Shown here in pieces: positions 16,651-24,732 of a stretch of 48,074 bases of DNA. The notes below the pieces were generated by a model. The model was not told where the DNA came from. It worked only from the letters and a program-made list of their open reading frames with translations, and did no database searches. Numbering within the stretch: position 1 is the stretch's first letter; every line of letters begins with the position of its first letter. The position numbers were made by a program, and so were the translations under genes. Source of the DNA: Lachnospiraceae bacterium. GTDB lineage: Bacteria; Bacillota; Clostridia; Lachnospirales; Lachnospiraceae. Location of the stretch: positions 1 to 48,074 of the forward strand of contig JAFSCH010000059.1 in assembly GCA_017436865.1 (NCBI GenBank), given 5' to 3'.

Positions 16651-17562
16651 ATGAATCAGAAGAAGCTAAGAATTGAAGAGCTGAAAAAGGAAAAAAATGC
16701 TGTTATCATGGCACATTATTATGTGGAGGATGAGGTACAGGAAATCGCTGACTACATTGGTGATTCCTATTATCTGAGTGATGTGGCAACAAAAATAGAT
16801 GCGGATGTGATTGTACTTTGTGGTGTTGTTTTTATGGGAGAGGGTGCAAAGATATTAAATCCTGATAAGAAGGTACTGATTCCGGCAGCAGATGCAAACT
16901 GTCCAATGGCACATATGGCAACCGTAGAAAAGATTCAGGAAATGAGAGAGAAGTATGATGACCTTGCGGTTGTCTGTTATGTAAATTCTATTGCAGAGCT
17001 TAAGGCAGCTAGTGATGTCTGTGTAACTTCAGCAAATGCCTTAAAGATTGTAAAGGCACTTCCAAATAAGAATATTTTCTTTATTCCGGATCAGAATCTG
17101 GCTCATTATATTGCTGATCAGCTTCCAGAGAAGAATTTCATTTTCAATGATGGCTACTGTCATGTACATCATGCGGTAACAGCAGATGAGATTCAGGAAG
17201 CAAAGAAGCAGACACCAGAGGCACTTGTTATGGTTCATCCGGAATGTAAGCCAGAAGTGACTGCATTGGCGGATTATATTGGAAGTACCTCAGGTATTAT
17301 TGATTTTGCAACCAAGAGTGATGCCAAGGAATTTATTGTTGTTACAGAGATGGGTGTATTATATGAATTAAGACATCGTAACCCGGACAAGACATTCCAT
17401 GTTGTAGGAAAAGCACAGGTTTGTGAGAATATGAAAAAGATTACTGTGGACAAGGTGATTAAGGTGTTAGAGCAGGAAGATACAGAAATTCTTATGGAAA
17501 CAGAGCTTATGGATGCGGCACATAAGCCAATGATTCGTATGTTAGAGCTTGCAGCACAATAA
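16651..17562 (+). CDS. nadA: Quinolinate synthase
   Basis: 303 residues, typical length. It condenses iminoaspartate with dihydroxyacetone phosphate to quinolinate using a [4Fe-4S] cluster. Visible landmarks are MAHYYVEDEVQEIAD at the N-terminus, and candidate cluster or active-site cysteines in DANCPMAH, VVCYVNS, MVHPECKPEV and AQVCENMKKI. GGAGG lies seven bases before the ATG. It is the first gene of nadA-nadB-nadC-niaR; the upstream promoter carries a NiaR-like site. Confidence 0.97.
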   Translation: MNQKKLRIEELKKEKNAVIMAHYYVEDEVQEIADYIGDSYYLSDVATKIDADVIVLCGVVFMGEGAKILNPDKKVLIPAADANCPMAHMATVEKIQEMREKYDDLAVVCYVNSIAELKAASDVCVTSANALKIVKALPNKNIFFIPDQNLAHYIADQLPEKNFIFNDGYCHVHHAVTADEIQEAKKQTPEALVMVHPECKPEVTALADYIGSTSGIIDFATKSDAKEFIVVTEMGVLYELRHRNPDKTFHVVGKAQVCENMKKITVDKVIKVLEQEDTEILMETELMDAAHKPMIRMLELAAQ

Positions 17563-17587
17563 GGTGTAGCGAAAAGAGGTAGTACAT

Positions 17588-18907
17588 ATGAAAAAACAAT
17601 ATGACGTTATTATTGTAGGATGTGGTGTGGCAGGCTGCTTTACTGCATTACATTTGCCAGAAGATAAAGAAGTACTAATGATTGCAAAGAGTGAATTAGA
17701 GGAAAGCGATTCTTATCTTGCACAGGGTGGTATCTGTGTGCTTCGTGATGAGCAGGACTATGACAGTTTTTATGAAGATACCATGCGCGCAGGTCATTAT
17801 GAGAATAAGCCGGAGTCCGTAGATATTATGATTCGTTCCTCTAGAGAGGTAATCGATGAACTAATTGCTTTTGGTGTTGATTTTAATAAGAAAGATGGAG
17901 AACTTGCTTATACAAAAGAAGGTGCTCATTCTACGCATAGAATTTTGTACCATGATGATGTAACCGGAAGAGAGATTACATCTAAGTTATTAGCAAGAGT
18001 AAAGGAACGTAAAAATATTACCTTAATGGCGCATACAACAATGATTGATATCTTGTGTCATGATAACTGTTGTGACGGTTTGCTTTTACAGCTTGAAGAT
18101 AGAACTTTACAGTCTGTATTTGCTGAAAATGTGATGTGGGCATGTGGTGGAATCGGCGGAGTATATGAGAATTCTACAAATTTCCCACAGCTTACAGGAG
18201 ATGCTCTTGCATTATCTTTACGTCATAAGATTGATTTAGAGCATATTGATTATGTACAGATTCATCCTACTACGCTGTTTTCAAAGAAAAAGGAGCGTCG
18301 TTTCCTGATTTCAGAGTCCGTTCGTGGTGAGGGAGCGCATTTGTATGATAAAAACGGTAATCGTTTTGTAGACGAGCTGTTGCCAAGAGATGTAGTAACA
18401 AAAGAAATACATAAGCAGATGGAAAAAGATGGAACAGAGCATGTATGGCTGTCTTTCCTTCCAATTGAGGATATTGATGTAACACAACGTTTCCCGAATA
18501 TTTATCGTAAGTGTTTAGAAGAAGGGTATGATATTACGAAGGAATGGATTCCGGTTGTTCCTGCACAGCATTATTTTATGGGTGGCGTACAGGTAGACAG
18601 CAACAGTCATACTTCTATGGAGCATCTTTATGCGGCAGGTGAGACAAGCTGTAACGGTGTACATGGTAAGAACCGTTTAGCAAGTAATTCCCTGTTGGAA
18701 AGTCTTGTTTTTGCAAAAAAGGCAGCCTTACATATGGTAGAGATGGATGATAAAAAGGCAGATAGATTCGCAGAGCATCTTGATAAGAGCTTAGAAGAGC
18801 TTGCAGGGGTGTATGAACTTTTAATAGAGGAATATGCGAGCTTAGAGACATATCACAATCAAAATAAAAAAATGATTCGACAGGAAATTGGATTAAAGAA
18901 TGAATGA
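17588..18907 (+). CDS. nadB: L-aspartate oxidase
   Basis: 439 residues. FAD-dependent oxidation of L-aspartate to iminoaspartate, the substrate of NadA. It shows the N-terminal dinucleotide-binding VIIVGCGVAGCFTAL, SYLAQGGICV, and the conserved HSTHRILYHDDVTG and RLASNSLLESLVF segments. It lacks most of the C-terminal helical domain of the ~530-residue enterobacterial enzyme; this shorter form is usual in Clostridia. It starts 26 bases after nadA with AGAGGTAG upstream, and its stop overlaps an ATG in the nadC frame (ATGA). Confidence 0.95.
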   Translation: MKKQYDVIIVGCGVAGCFTALHLPEDKEVLMIAKSELEESDSYLAQGGICVLRDEQDYDSFYEDTMRAGHYENKPESVDIMIRSSREVIDELIAFGVDFNKKDGELAYTKEGAHSTHRILYHDDVTGREITSKLLARVKERKNITLMAHTTMIDILCHDNCCDGLLLQLEDRTLQSVFAENVMWACGGIGGVYENSTNFPQLTGDALALSLRHKIDLEHIDYVQIHPTTLFSKKKERRFLISESVRGEGAHLYDKNGNRFVDELLPRDVVTKEIHKQMEKDGTEHVWLSFLPIEDIDVTQRFPNIYRKCLEEGYDITKEWIPVVPAQHYFMGGVQVDSNSHTSMEHLYAAGETSCNGVHGKNRLASNSLLESLVFAKKAALHMVEMDDKKADRFAEHLDKSLEELAGVYELLIEEYASLETYHNQNKKMIRQEIGLKNE

Positions 18908-18984
18908 GTATAGCGTCTGCAACAAAGAACAGATCAAATGGCGTTAAGAAAGATAATGATAAAAGAAAGGCAGGACAAGTAACT

Positions 18985-19842
18985 ATGATGAATTCCATTA
19001 CAACAAAGTTAAATGTAGATAATCTGATTATGATGGCTTTGCAGGAGGATATTTCCAGTGAGGACGTAACTACCAATGCGGTTATGAGAGAGGCAAAAAA
19101 GGGTAAAGTAGATTTAATCTGTAAGCAGGATGGAGTTATTGCAGGACTTCCTGTATTCCAGAGAGTATTTGAACTTTTAGATGATACCACAGAAGTTAAG
19201 ATGTACTTTAAGGATGGTGATGAAGTAAAGAACGGAGATTTACTTGCTGAAGTAACAGGTGACATTCGAGTGTTGTTATCTGGTGAGCGTACAGCATTAA
19301 ACTATTTACAGAGAATGAGTGGAATTGCTACTTACACAAAGAGTGTATCTAAGCTCTTAGAAGGAAGCAAAACCAAGCTTTTAGATACTCGTAAAACAAC
19401 ACCAAATATGCGTATTTTTGAAAAGTATGCAGTAAAGGCAGGCGGTGGTTATAATCATCGTTATAACCTTTCTGATGGTATCTTAATTAAGGATAATCAT
19501 ATTGGAGCAGCGGGCGGTGTTGCTAATGCAATAAGGCTTGCCAAGGAGTATGCTCCTTTTGTTCGTAAGATAGAGGTAGAAGTAGAGAATCTTGAAATGC
19601 TCAAAGAAGCAGTAGAGGCAGGTGCTGACATTATCATGCTTGACAATATGTCTCATGAGGATATGAAGAAGGCAGTAGAAATGGTAGCCGGAAAAGCAGA
19701 AACAGAATGCTCTGGTAATATTACAAAAGAAAATATTGCTAAAATAATTGATATTGGCGTAGATTATGTTTCTAGTGGTGCTTTGACTCACTCTGCACCA
19801 ATTCTTGATGTGTCTTTGAAAAATCTGCACAGCATTGAATAG
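18985..19842 (+). CDS. nadC: Nicotinate-nucleotide pyrophosphorylase (quinolinate phosphoribosyltransferase)
   Basis: About 285 residues from the preferred start. It converts quinolinate and PRPP to nicotinate mononucleotide. Family landmarks present: LQEDISSEDVTT, GERTALNYLQRMSGIAT, LDTRKTTPNMR, KYAVKAGGGYNHR and the C-terminal VSSGALTHSAPILDVSL. The ATG at 18985 gives the normal family N-terminus and has AGGA nine bases upstream. An in-frame ATG at 18904 overlaps the nadB stop and would add a lysine-rich 27-residue leader; it could be used through translational coupling but is not conserved-looking. Confidence 0.95.
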   Translation: MMNSITTKLNVDNLIMMALQEDISSEDVTTNAVMREAKKGKVDLICKQDGVIAGLPVFQRVFELLDDTTEVKMYFKDGDEVKNGDLLAEVTGDIRVLLSGERTALNYLQRMSGIATYTKSVSKLLEGSKTKLLDTRKTTPNMRIFEKYAVKAGGGYNHRYNLSDGILIKDNHIGAAGGVANAIRLAKEYAPFVRKIEVEVENLEMLKEAVEAGADIIMLDNMSHEDMKKAVEMVAGKAETECSGNITKENIAKIIDIGVDYVSSGALTHSAPILDVSLKNLHSIE

Positions 19843-19859
19843 GGGGCGTAATACTATTC

Positions 19860-20390
19860 ATGACAGGTGAAGAAAGAAGAAATGAATTGCTGAATACTAT
19901 CAGTAAATCAGTAGCTCCTATATCAGGAGCTGCTCTAGCAAAAAAATATCAGGTAAGCCGTCAGGTCATTGTACAGGATATGGCGTTACTTCGTGCTGCA
20001 CACCATGAAATATATGCGACACCAAAGGGATATGTCATTCAAACCAGTCACAGAATAAGCAGTAAGCAGTCTAAGCAGGTTCTCAAAGAATATCGTGTTG
20101 CTCATACCGATGAACAGATAGAGGATGAGCTCAACACCATCGTGGATATGGGAGGAAGAGTATTGGATGTTTCGATTAGACACGAAGTGTATGGAACGAT
20201 TCGTGGAGACCTACCAATTCGTTGCAGAAAGCATGTACAGGACTTTATAGAAGAGATTCGGAGTGGAAAATCTAAGCCTTTGAAGAATCTTACGTCAGGT
20301 GGTATTCACTATCATAAGGTAGAAGCAGATAGTGAAGAAACACTGGAACTGATAGAGCAGGAATTAAAAAGAAAAGGATATTTGGTATAA
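19860..20390 (+). CDS. niaR: NiaR-type niacin-responsive repressor
   Basis: 176 residues: an N-terminal winged helix-turn-helix (ISGAALAKKYQVSRQVIVQD, residues about 20-40) and a C-terminal 3H domain with the three histidines in YRVAHTDE, SIRHEVYG and GGIHYHKVEA. Members bind niacin and repress NAD synthesis and niacin uptake genes in Firmicutes. It sits 17 bases after nadC, ending the operon it most likely controls through the palindrome at 16505-16522. Confidence 0.93.
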   Translation: MTGEERRNELLNTISKSVAPISGAALAKKYQVSRQVIVQDMALLRAAHHEIYATPKGYVIQTSHRISSKQSKQVLKEYRVAHTDEQIEDELNTIVDMGGRVLDVSIRHEVYGTIRGDLPIRCRKHVQDFIEEIRSGKSKPLKNLTSGGIHYHKVEADSEETLELIEQELKRKGYLV

Positions 20391-20392
20391 AG

Positions 20393-20447
20393 AAAACCGT
20401 TCTTGTGAAATTGTAACATGGTTTGCAATTTGCAAGAGCGGTTTTTT
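20393..20447 (+). terminator. nad operon terminator
   Basis: AAAACCGTTCTTG pairs with CAAGAGCGGTTTT across a long loop, followed by TT. It lies just behind niaR. Confidence 0.75.
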
Positions 20448-20523
20448 GAGTTTTTTGTAATACAATTTTTCCGCAGAAAGACCGGATCTGTAGGTGGTTT
20501 GTAATACAAATTTTATTGGAATA

Positions 20524-20553
20524 TTGAAATCTGAAAATGCGTATGCATATAAT
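20524..20553 (+). promoter_or_regulatory. Promoter of the orphan antitoxin-like RNA
   Basis: TTGAAA at 20524-20529, 18-base spacer, TATAAT at 20548-20553. It matches the promoter at 20992-21020 except for one extra spacer base. Confidence 0.7.
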
Positions 20554-20559
20554 ATGCCT

Positions 20560-20634
20560 AGGCAAAAGGATATTAGTTGTCATGTGTGCAACTAAGCGAA
20601 AACCCCAGAAGTGGCCGCTTCTGGGGTTTTCTTG
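20560..20634 (+). ncRNA. Antitoxin-like small RNA, toxin-less copy
   Basis: About 75 nt from the predicted start point to the end of a strong hairpin (stem AAAACCCCAGAAG with CTTCTGGGGTTTT, 20599-20630). Near-identical to the RNA at 21027-21101, including the toxin-complementary GTCATGTGTGCA. Downstream, the terminator runs straight into the duplicated block that in the other copy lies beyond the toxin gene, so the toxin gene has been lost. It may still regulate the intact toxin in trans. Confidence 0.6.
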
Positions 20635-20864
20635 TCCTTCTTGCGCATGAAGGATAAAATGAAACTTTTAAAAACAAGATAAGTGATACATGAAATAATT
20701 TTTTGTAAATATGTCTAGCCTAAAAATGGAGAATATCAGCGTTGATATTCTCCCCAAAATAGCTGTAACACAACAAAAAGCACCGTCCCCAATGCCTAAT
20801 ATCATCAAAAACAGTGCTTTAATGCACCTCCAGGGGCTCGAACCCTGGACACCCTGATTAAGAG
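20629..20864. repeat. Duplicated block, left copy
   Basis: About 236 bp nearly identical to 21380-21615 with no length difference. It contains the hairpin GGAGAATATCA...TGATATTCTCC and ends in the 3' half of a tRNA-Lys, where similarity stops abruptly. Confidence 0.88.
20823..20864 (-). pseudogene. Truncated tRNA-Lys (3' half only)
   Basis: These 42 bases match the 3' end of the intact tRNA-Lys genes up to the anticodon loop. The 5' half is missing and replaced by unrelated sequence, so no functional tRNA can form. Confidence 0.9.
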
Positions 20865-20991
20865 GTTTACATTATAAAAATCCTGATAAATTAGTAATTA
20901 TTATTGTTTTGTACGTGCAATATTGTAATACAATTTTGCTGCAGCAAGACCGGCGCTATAGGTGGTTTGTAATACAAATTTTATTGGAATA

Positions 20992-21020
20992 TTGAAATCT
21001 GAAAATGCGTATGCTATAAT
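20992..21020 (+). promoter_or_regulatory. Promoter of the type I antitoxin RNA
   Basis: TTGAAA at 20992-20997, a 17-base spacer and TATAAT at 21015-21020 with an extended TGC. A near-consensus sigma-A promoter pointing at an RNA too short to code for a protein. Confidence 0.8.
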
Positions 21021-21026
21021 ATGCCT

Positions 21027-21101
21027 AGGCAAAGGATATTAGTTGTCATGTGTGCAACTAAGCGAAAACCCCAGAAGTGGCCGCTTCTGGGGTTTTCTTT
21101 T
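21027..21101 (+). ncRNA. Predicted type I antitoxin RNA
   Basis: About 75 nt from the predicted start point to a strong terminator. It converges with the toxin gene at 21101-21226 and shares its terminator. Bases 21045-21056 (GTCATGTGTGCA) repeat 21222-21233 at the toxin start with one difference, so this RNA can form 12 base pairs (one G-U) over the end of the Shine-Dalgarno region and the start codon of the toxin mRNA. Similarity extends about eight bases further with a one-base gap. This is the arrangement of the par/Fst RNA II antitoxin. Confidence 0.7.
21065..21096. terminator. Shared bidirectional terminator of toxin and antitoxin
   Basis: AAAACCCCAGAAG pairs perfectly with CTTCTGGGGTTTT around a six-base loop. 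T runs exist on both strands, so it can end both the rightward RNA and the leftward toxin mRNA. Confidence 0.85.
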
Positions 21102-21226
21102 TAATCATTATTCAGTTGATTAGACTGAGGCTTGTTACCGTTTCCAATTCTGTCAAGCCATTTACAAATATAGTAGGCTACTATTTTTGCCAAAACAGAG
21201 GAAATAAAGGATACTAGTAATGTCAT
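21101..21226 (-). CDS. Fst-like membrane toxin peptide (type I TA)
   Basis: 41 residues. The sequence starts MTLLVSFISSVLAKIVAYYI and continues CKWLDRIGNGNKPQ: one hydrophobic helix followed by W-L-D-R and a polar tail. This is the architecture of Fst/Ldr-type toxins (compare the W-L-N/D-R motif after the helix in Fst-family peptides). AGGGGG lies seven bases before the ATG. The 5' leader of about 40 nt has a small hairpin (GTTACC with GGTGAC), and a CCCC that could pair with the Shine-Dalgarno G run, as in other type I toxin mRNAs. It converges with the antitoxin RNA on a shared terminator. Toxicity is inferred, not shown. Confidence 0.72.
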   Translation of the reverse strand: MTLLVSFISSVLAKIVAYYICKWLDRIGNGNKPQSNQLNND

Positions 21227-21272
21227 ATGTGCACCCCCTTCCTGTCACCAGTATGGGGACGGTAACGGTATA

Positions 21273-21301
21273 ATGATAATAGTTATATCGGATTATGTCA
21301 A
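21273..21301 (-). promoter_or_regulatory. Promoter of the toxin gene
   Basis: On the minus strand TTGACA (21296-21301), an exact 17-base spacer and TATCAT (21273-21278). The predicted start point near 21266 gives a leader of about 40 nt. Confidence 0.78.
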
Positions 21302-21349
21302 TTAGTAGATTAAATAATGCATAGAGAGCTTGGGCAACTCTTTAGACAA

Positions 21350-21387
21350 GAAAAGGCACGTGCGATTAGCACGTGCCTTTTCTTGTC
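21350..21387. terminator. Strong hairpin downstream of the tRNA genes
   Basis: CAAGAAAAGGCACGTGC pairs with GCACGTGCCTTTTCTTG around GATTA (17-bp stem). It lies beyond the 3' end of the leftward tRNA-Lys pair and before the toxin promoter, so it probably insulates the two. Confidence 0.8.
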
Positions 21388-21615
21388 CTTCTTGTGCATG
21401 AAGGATAAAATGAAACTTTTAAAAACAAGATAAGTGATACATGAAATAATTTTTTGTAAATATGTCTAGCCTAAAAATGGAGAATATCAGCGTTGATATT
21501 CTCCATAAAAAAGCTGTAAGACAACAAAAAACACCGTCCCCGATGCCTAATATCATCAAAAACAGTGCTTTAATGCACCTCCAGGGGCTCGAACCCTGGA
21601 CACCCTGATTAAGAG
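21380..21615. repeat. Duplicated block, right copy
   Basis: Near-identical partner of 20629-20864, here running into an intact tRNA-Lys gene. It contains the hairpin GGAGAATATCA...TGATATTCTCC at 21479-21504. Confidence 0.88.
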
Positions 21616-21646
21616 TCAGGTGCTCTACCAACTGAGCTAGAGGTGC
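21574..21646 (-). tRNA. tRNA-Lys (anticodon CTT)
   Basis: 73 bases with a perfect seven-pair acceptor stem (GCACCTC with GAGGTGC), D arm, anticodon stem CCTGA/TCAGG with loop CTCTTAA, and T arm GGTTCGAGCCC. Anticodon CTT reads AAG. CCA is not encoded. Confidence 0.97.
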
Positions 21647-21683
21647 GTTTATGAAATTGTTAAAACATATATTTAAGTTTTAG

Positions 21684-21756
21684 TGCACCTCCAGGGGCTC
21701 GAACCCTGGACACCCTGATTAAGAGTCAGGTGCTCTACCAACTGAGCTAGAGGTGC
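21684..21756 (-). tRNA. tRNA-Lys (anticodon CTT), second copy
   Basis: Identical in sequence to the copy at 21574-21646, 37 bases upstream in transcription order. It is the first of the pair after the promoter at 21788-21816. Confidence 0.97.
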
Positions 21757-21787
21757 ATATTTATGAACTCGCTACCGAACAAGCATT

Positions 21788-21816
21788 ATCATATCACTTG
21801 AATAGCGTGGTGTCAA
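21788..21816 (-). promoter_or_regulatory. Promoter of the tRNA-Lys pair
   Basis: On the minus strand TTGACA (21811-21816), 17-base spacer, TATGAT (21788-21793) preceded by TGA (extended -10). About 30 bases upstream of the first tRNA. Confidence 0.82.
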
Positions 21817-21983
21817 CAATTTTTTTGCGAAAAATCAAAAAAAGTTTAAAAGTTCGAAAAAGCTAGAAAAATAGGGGCTTGCCAAGTATACATAAAGTGT
21901 GCATATAATGAAAAAAGGGCTAATTTTTAGTAAAATATAGCAATAAATGCAGTTTTTGTTTGATAAATGGGAGCAATTAAAAA

Positions 21984-23039
21984 ATGGAATGGTTTCAAAA
22001 AAAATACAAGTCTTTTATACTTTGTTTTGTTGTAGTTTTGTTTATGATGTTTTTGGTAAAGGAATCTGTCATGTCTAAGCAACAATCCTCTATTTCAGAA
22101 GAGGAACTTTTAGTTGTCTATACACCACATCCCACAACATTTATTCAGCCCATAATAGAAGAATTTGAAAAAATAACAGGAATTACGGTAGAAGTCATTA
22201 GTAAAAGCTCAGGAGACTTGTTACGTAACATAGAGATAAGAGAAAATTTTCCACAAGCAGATATTATGTGGGGAGGATCTATCTTTACGGTAAGTTCTTA
22301 TGCTCAGTATTTTGATGTGTATATAACAGAAAATGAAGCAGCAATACAGTCGGCCTTTCTTAATAAAGAAGGAAATATGACACGATTTAGCGATGTTCCA
22401 AGTATTATTATGGTAAATACGGATTTAATTGGCGATATTGAAATAAAAGGATATCAGGATTTATTAAAACCGGAATTAAAAGGAAGAATTGCATATGCAA
22501 ACCCGGCAACTTCCTCTTCCTCTTTTGAACAACTCATCAATATGCTTTATGCATGCGGAAAAGGACAGCCGGAAGATGGTTGGGAGTATGTAGAGCAGCT
22601 TTGTAAAAATATAGATGGAAATCTTTTAGAGAGCTCATCTGCTGTGTACAATGGCGTAGCTAATGGAGAATATATAGTGGGACTCACTTTTGAGGAAGCG
22701 GCGGCTAATTTGAAAAAAGCAGGAAAGCATGTTGACATTATATATATGGAGGAAGGGGTTATTTCTACACCGGATGGAGTATATTTGGTCAAAGAAGCAC
22801 AGCATAAAGAAAATGCAAAGGAATTTATGAATTTTTTAACCGGATATCAAGTACAATATATGATTTCACAAAATCTTGAAAGGCGTTCGGTAAGAAATGA
22901 TATTCCGGAAGTATTAGATTTACCATTAAAAAAAGAAATCACAATGCGATATGCAAATAATAAAGAGGTGCTAGAAAAAAAAGAAGAATGGATCATGCGT
23001 TTTGAAGAAATATATGCAAGGGAGAATGCACATGAATAA
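21984..23039 (+). CDS. Membrane-anchored solute-binding sensor protein (HptA-like)
   Basis: 351 residues. One N-terminal hydrophobic segment (about 10-27) without a lipobox, then a type 2 periplasmic-binding-protein fold of the Fbp/Afu kind (VVYTPHP, ADIMWGGSIF, LKPELKGRIAYANP). It is cotranscribed with, and overlaps by eight bases, a LytS/YesM-type kinase, so it probably presents ligand to the kinase rather than to a permease; this matches HptA of S. aureus HptARS and PgtC of Salmonella. A TATAAT at 21904-21909 with a poor -35 lies upstream. Ligand not determined. Confidence 0.82.
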   Translation: MEWFQKKYKSFILCFVVVLFMMFLVKESVMSKQQSSISEEELLVVYTPHPTTFIQPIIEEFEKITGITVEVISKSSGDLLRNIEIRENFPQADIMWGGSIFTVSSYAQYFDVYITENEAAIQSAFLNKEGNMTRFSDVPSIIMVNTDLIGDIEIKGYQDLLKPELKGRIAYANPATSSSSFEQLINMLYACGKGQPEDGWEYVEQLCKNIDGNLLESSSAVYNGVANGEYIVGLTFEEAAANLKKAGKHVDIIYMEEGVISTPDGVYLVKEAQHKENAKEFMNFLTGYQVQYMISQNLERRSVRNDIPEVLDLPLKKEITMRYANNKEVLEKKEEWIMRFEEIYARENAHE

Positions 23040-24732
23040 GAAAACAGCTTCTTTTAAAGAAAACATTCGATATACTTTCATAGCTTATTCTTTAGTTCCG
23101 GCATTTATTGTATCCTGTCTTGGTGTACTCATATTCAGCTTCGTATGGCGTTATGCAATAGTTCAATATAATAGGAATCAAAATGAAGATATTAGTCGTA
23201 TATTAAATCATATTACGATTTCTTATTGTGATTTGACAGTGGAAGCAGCCAGTATCTTAGAACAGGAAGATTCTTTGCCTTTTTCAGATACAACCAAAGC
23301 AAAGCTGTATGAGAAGGTTTATCAGGTGGGAAGAGAAAGTGAGTGCCAGGGAAATTTGTATATTCTTAATCAACGTCAGCAAATCCTGTTTGCTTTTGAT
23401 GAGAGAGTTCCAGCATTTTTGATAAATCCCGAATACGCTCATTGGGGAATACTAAGAAGTTTAGGCGAAGAACAAGAAGAGGTTGTAATACGACTTCAGG
23501 AAAGTGTTTTATGCATTGGAAAAGCCATTAAGGATAAGGGGTATGTGGTTGCAACCATTCCAAAAGAAAAGTTAAAGGAGCTTTTTGGCCTACAAAGTCA
23601 ACAATTTGTCATAGCAGATGAGAGTGGATGGATATGCTTGGAAAATGGTGCAATTATGAAGGATAATCTAGGAAGATTGGATAACAGTGTGCGTCAGAAA
23701 AATGGTTTTGTTCCATATAATGATACGAATTATTATTTCACAAGTACACCTCTTACAGGAAAAGGATTGTGGGTATATACCATAACAGATGTGGAAACAC
23801 AATCCAGAATTTTGACTTTAATTATTGCAGTTATTTTAGTGATTTTTATTGCAATTGGTTCCATTGCTTATTTTAGTAGCGGAAAAATGGCAGTAAAGTA
23901 TACACATGATATTGATGAAATTGCAAAGGTTTTCGAGAAGGTACAAAAAGGAGAATTAGATATTACTTTACACATAGGAAGCAGTGAAGAGTTTCGTTCT
24001 ATAGGAAAAGATTTTAATATCATGCTTGATTCTTTGAAAAAGCAAATAACACAGAATCAGGAGCTTGCAGAGCATGTGGCATTTGCACAGGTAAAACAAT
24101 TAGAAACACAGTTTAATCCTCATTTTCTGTTTAATACGTTAGATAATATTCGATTTATGACTAAGATTGATATTGCGGCAGCAGATAAAATGATTGTTTC
24201 ACTTTCCAGATTACTTCGTTATAGCATAAGGGATGCAAGAGAAGAGCTGACCGTGCGGGAAGATTTGGATAATTTGCAAAGCTATCTTAATATCTTACAG
24301 ATTCGTTTTAATAAGAGATTTTTTTACGAAATAGATATTGAAGATGAAATTATGGATTGTTTAATTCCAAAGTTATTAATACAGCCATTACTTGAAAATG
24401 CTGTAAAATACGGTTTTGCAGGAAGAGATACCTTGCATGTTATCATAAAGGGGTATCAGGAAAATAACAGAATTATTTTTGTGTGTCAGGATAATGGTGC
24501 AGGTATAGAAAAGGATTTATTGTGGGAGATACGCAATCAGCTTACAATGGAGAAAAATACAAGTACCCATTTAGGATTGTATAACATTCATAGAAGAATT
24601 CAGCTGATGTATAAATCTGACTACGGAATGAAGATTGATAGTAAGGAAAATGAAGGTGTAACAGTTCGATTAATGCTTCCATATAAAAGGGAGAAGTGTG
24701 AAGAAGGGGGATTATCATGTATAGAGTATTGA
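23032..24732 (+). CDS. Sensor histidine kinase (LytS/YesM family, HptS-like)
   Basis: About 566 residues from the ATG at 23032, which has AAGGGAG nine bases upstream. Two transmembrane helices (about 17-40 and 260-280) flank an extracytoplasmic sensor domain. Then come a HAMP linker, the His_kinase motif QLETQFNPHFLFNTLDNIRF with the phospho-accepting His, an N box in LIQPLLENAVKYGF and the G box DNGAGI. The gene overlaps the binding-protein gene by eight bases and the regulator gene by 16, so the three are translationally coupled. Confidence 0.93.
   Translation: MNKKTASFKENIRYTFIAYSLVPAFIVSCLGVLIFSFVWRYAIVQYNRNQNEDISRILNHITISYCDLTVEAASILEQEDSLPFSDTTKAKLYEKVYQVGRESECQGNLYILNQRQQILFAFDERVPAFLINPEYAHWGILRSLGEEQEEVVIRLQESVLCIGKAIKDKGYVVATIPKEKLKELFGLQSQQFVIADESGWICLENGAIMKDNLGRLDNSVRQKNGFVPYNDTNYYFTSTPLTGKGLWVYTITDVETQSRILTLIIAVILVIFIAIGSIAYFSSGKMAVKYTHDIDEIAKVFEKVQKGELDITLHIGSSEEFRSIGKDFNIMLDSLKKQITQNQELAEHVAFAQVKQLETQFNPHFLFNTLDNIRFMTKIDIAAADKMIVSLSRLLRYSIRDAREELTVREDLDNLQSYLNILQIRFNKRFFYEIDIEDEIMDCLIPKLLIQPLLENAVKYGFAGRDTLHVIIKGYQENNRIIFVCQDNGAGIEKDLLWEIRNQLTMEKNTSTHLGLYNIHRRIQLMYKSDYGMKIDSKENEGVTVRLMLPYKREKCEEGGLSCIEY

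Larger units (their letters stand above)
20924..21098. repeat. Duplicated antitoxin-RNA block, right copy
   Basis: Similar over its full length to 20455-20632: two TGTAATACAA boxes, promoter, RNA body and terminator. The right copy is followed by the toxin gene; the left one is not. Confidence 0.85.

Noticed and set aside
21419-21631. Open frame of about 70 codons on the minus strand over the tRNA
   Set aside because: It runs through the tRNA-Lys gene and has no conserved-looking start; a chance frame.
20823-21646. Integrative element with tRNA attachment sites (half tRNA and intact tRNA as att sites)
   Set aside because: No integrase is present and the sequence downstream of the tRNA is duplicated on both sides, which fits tandem duplication better than site-specific integration.
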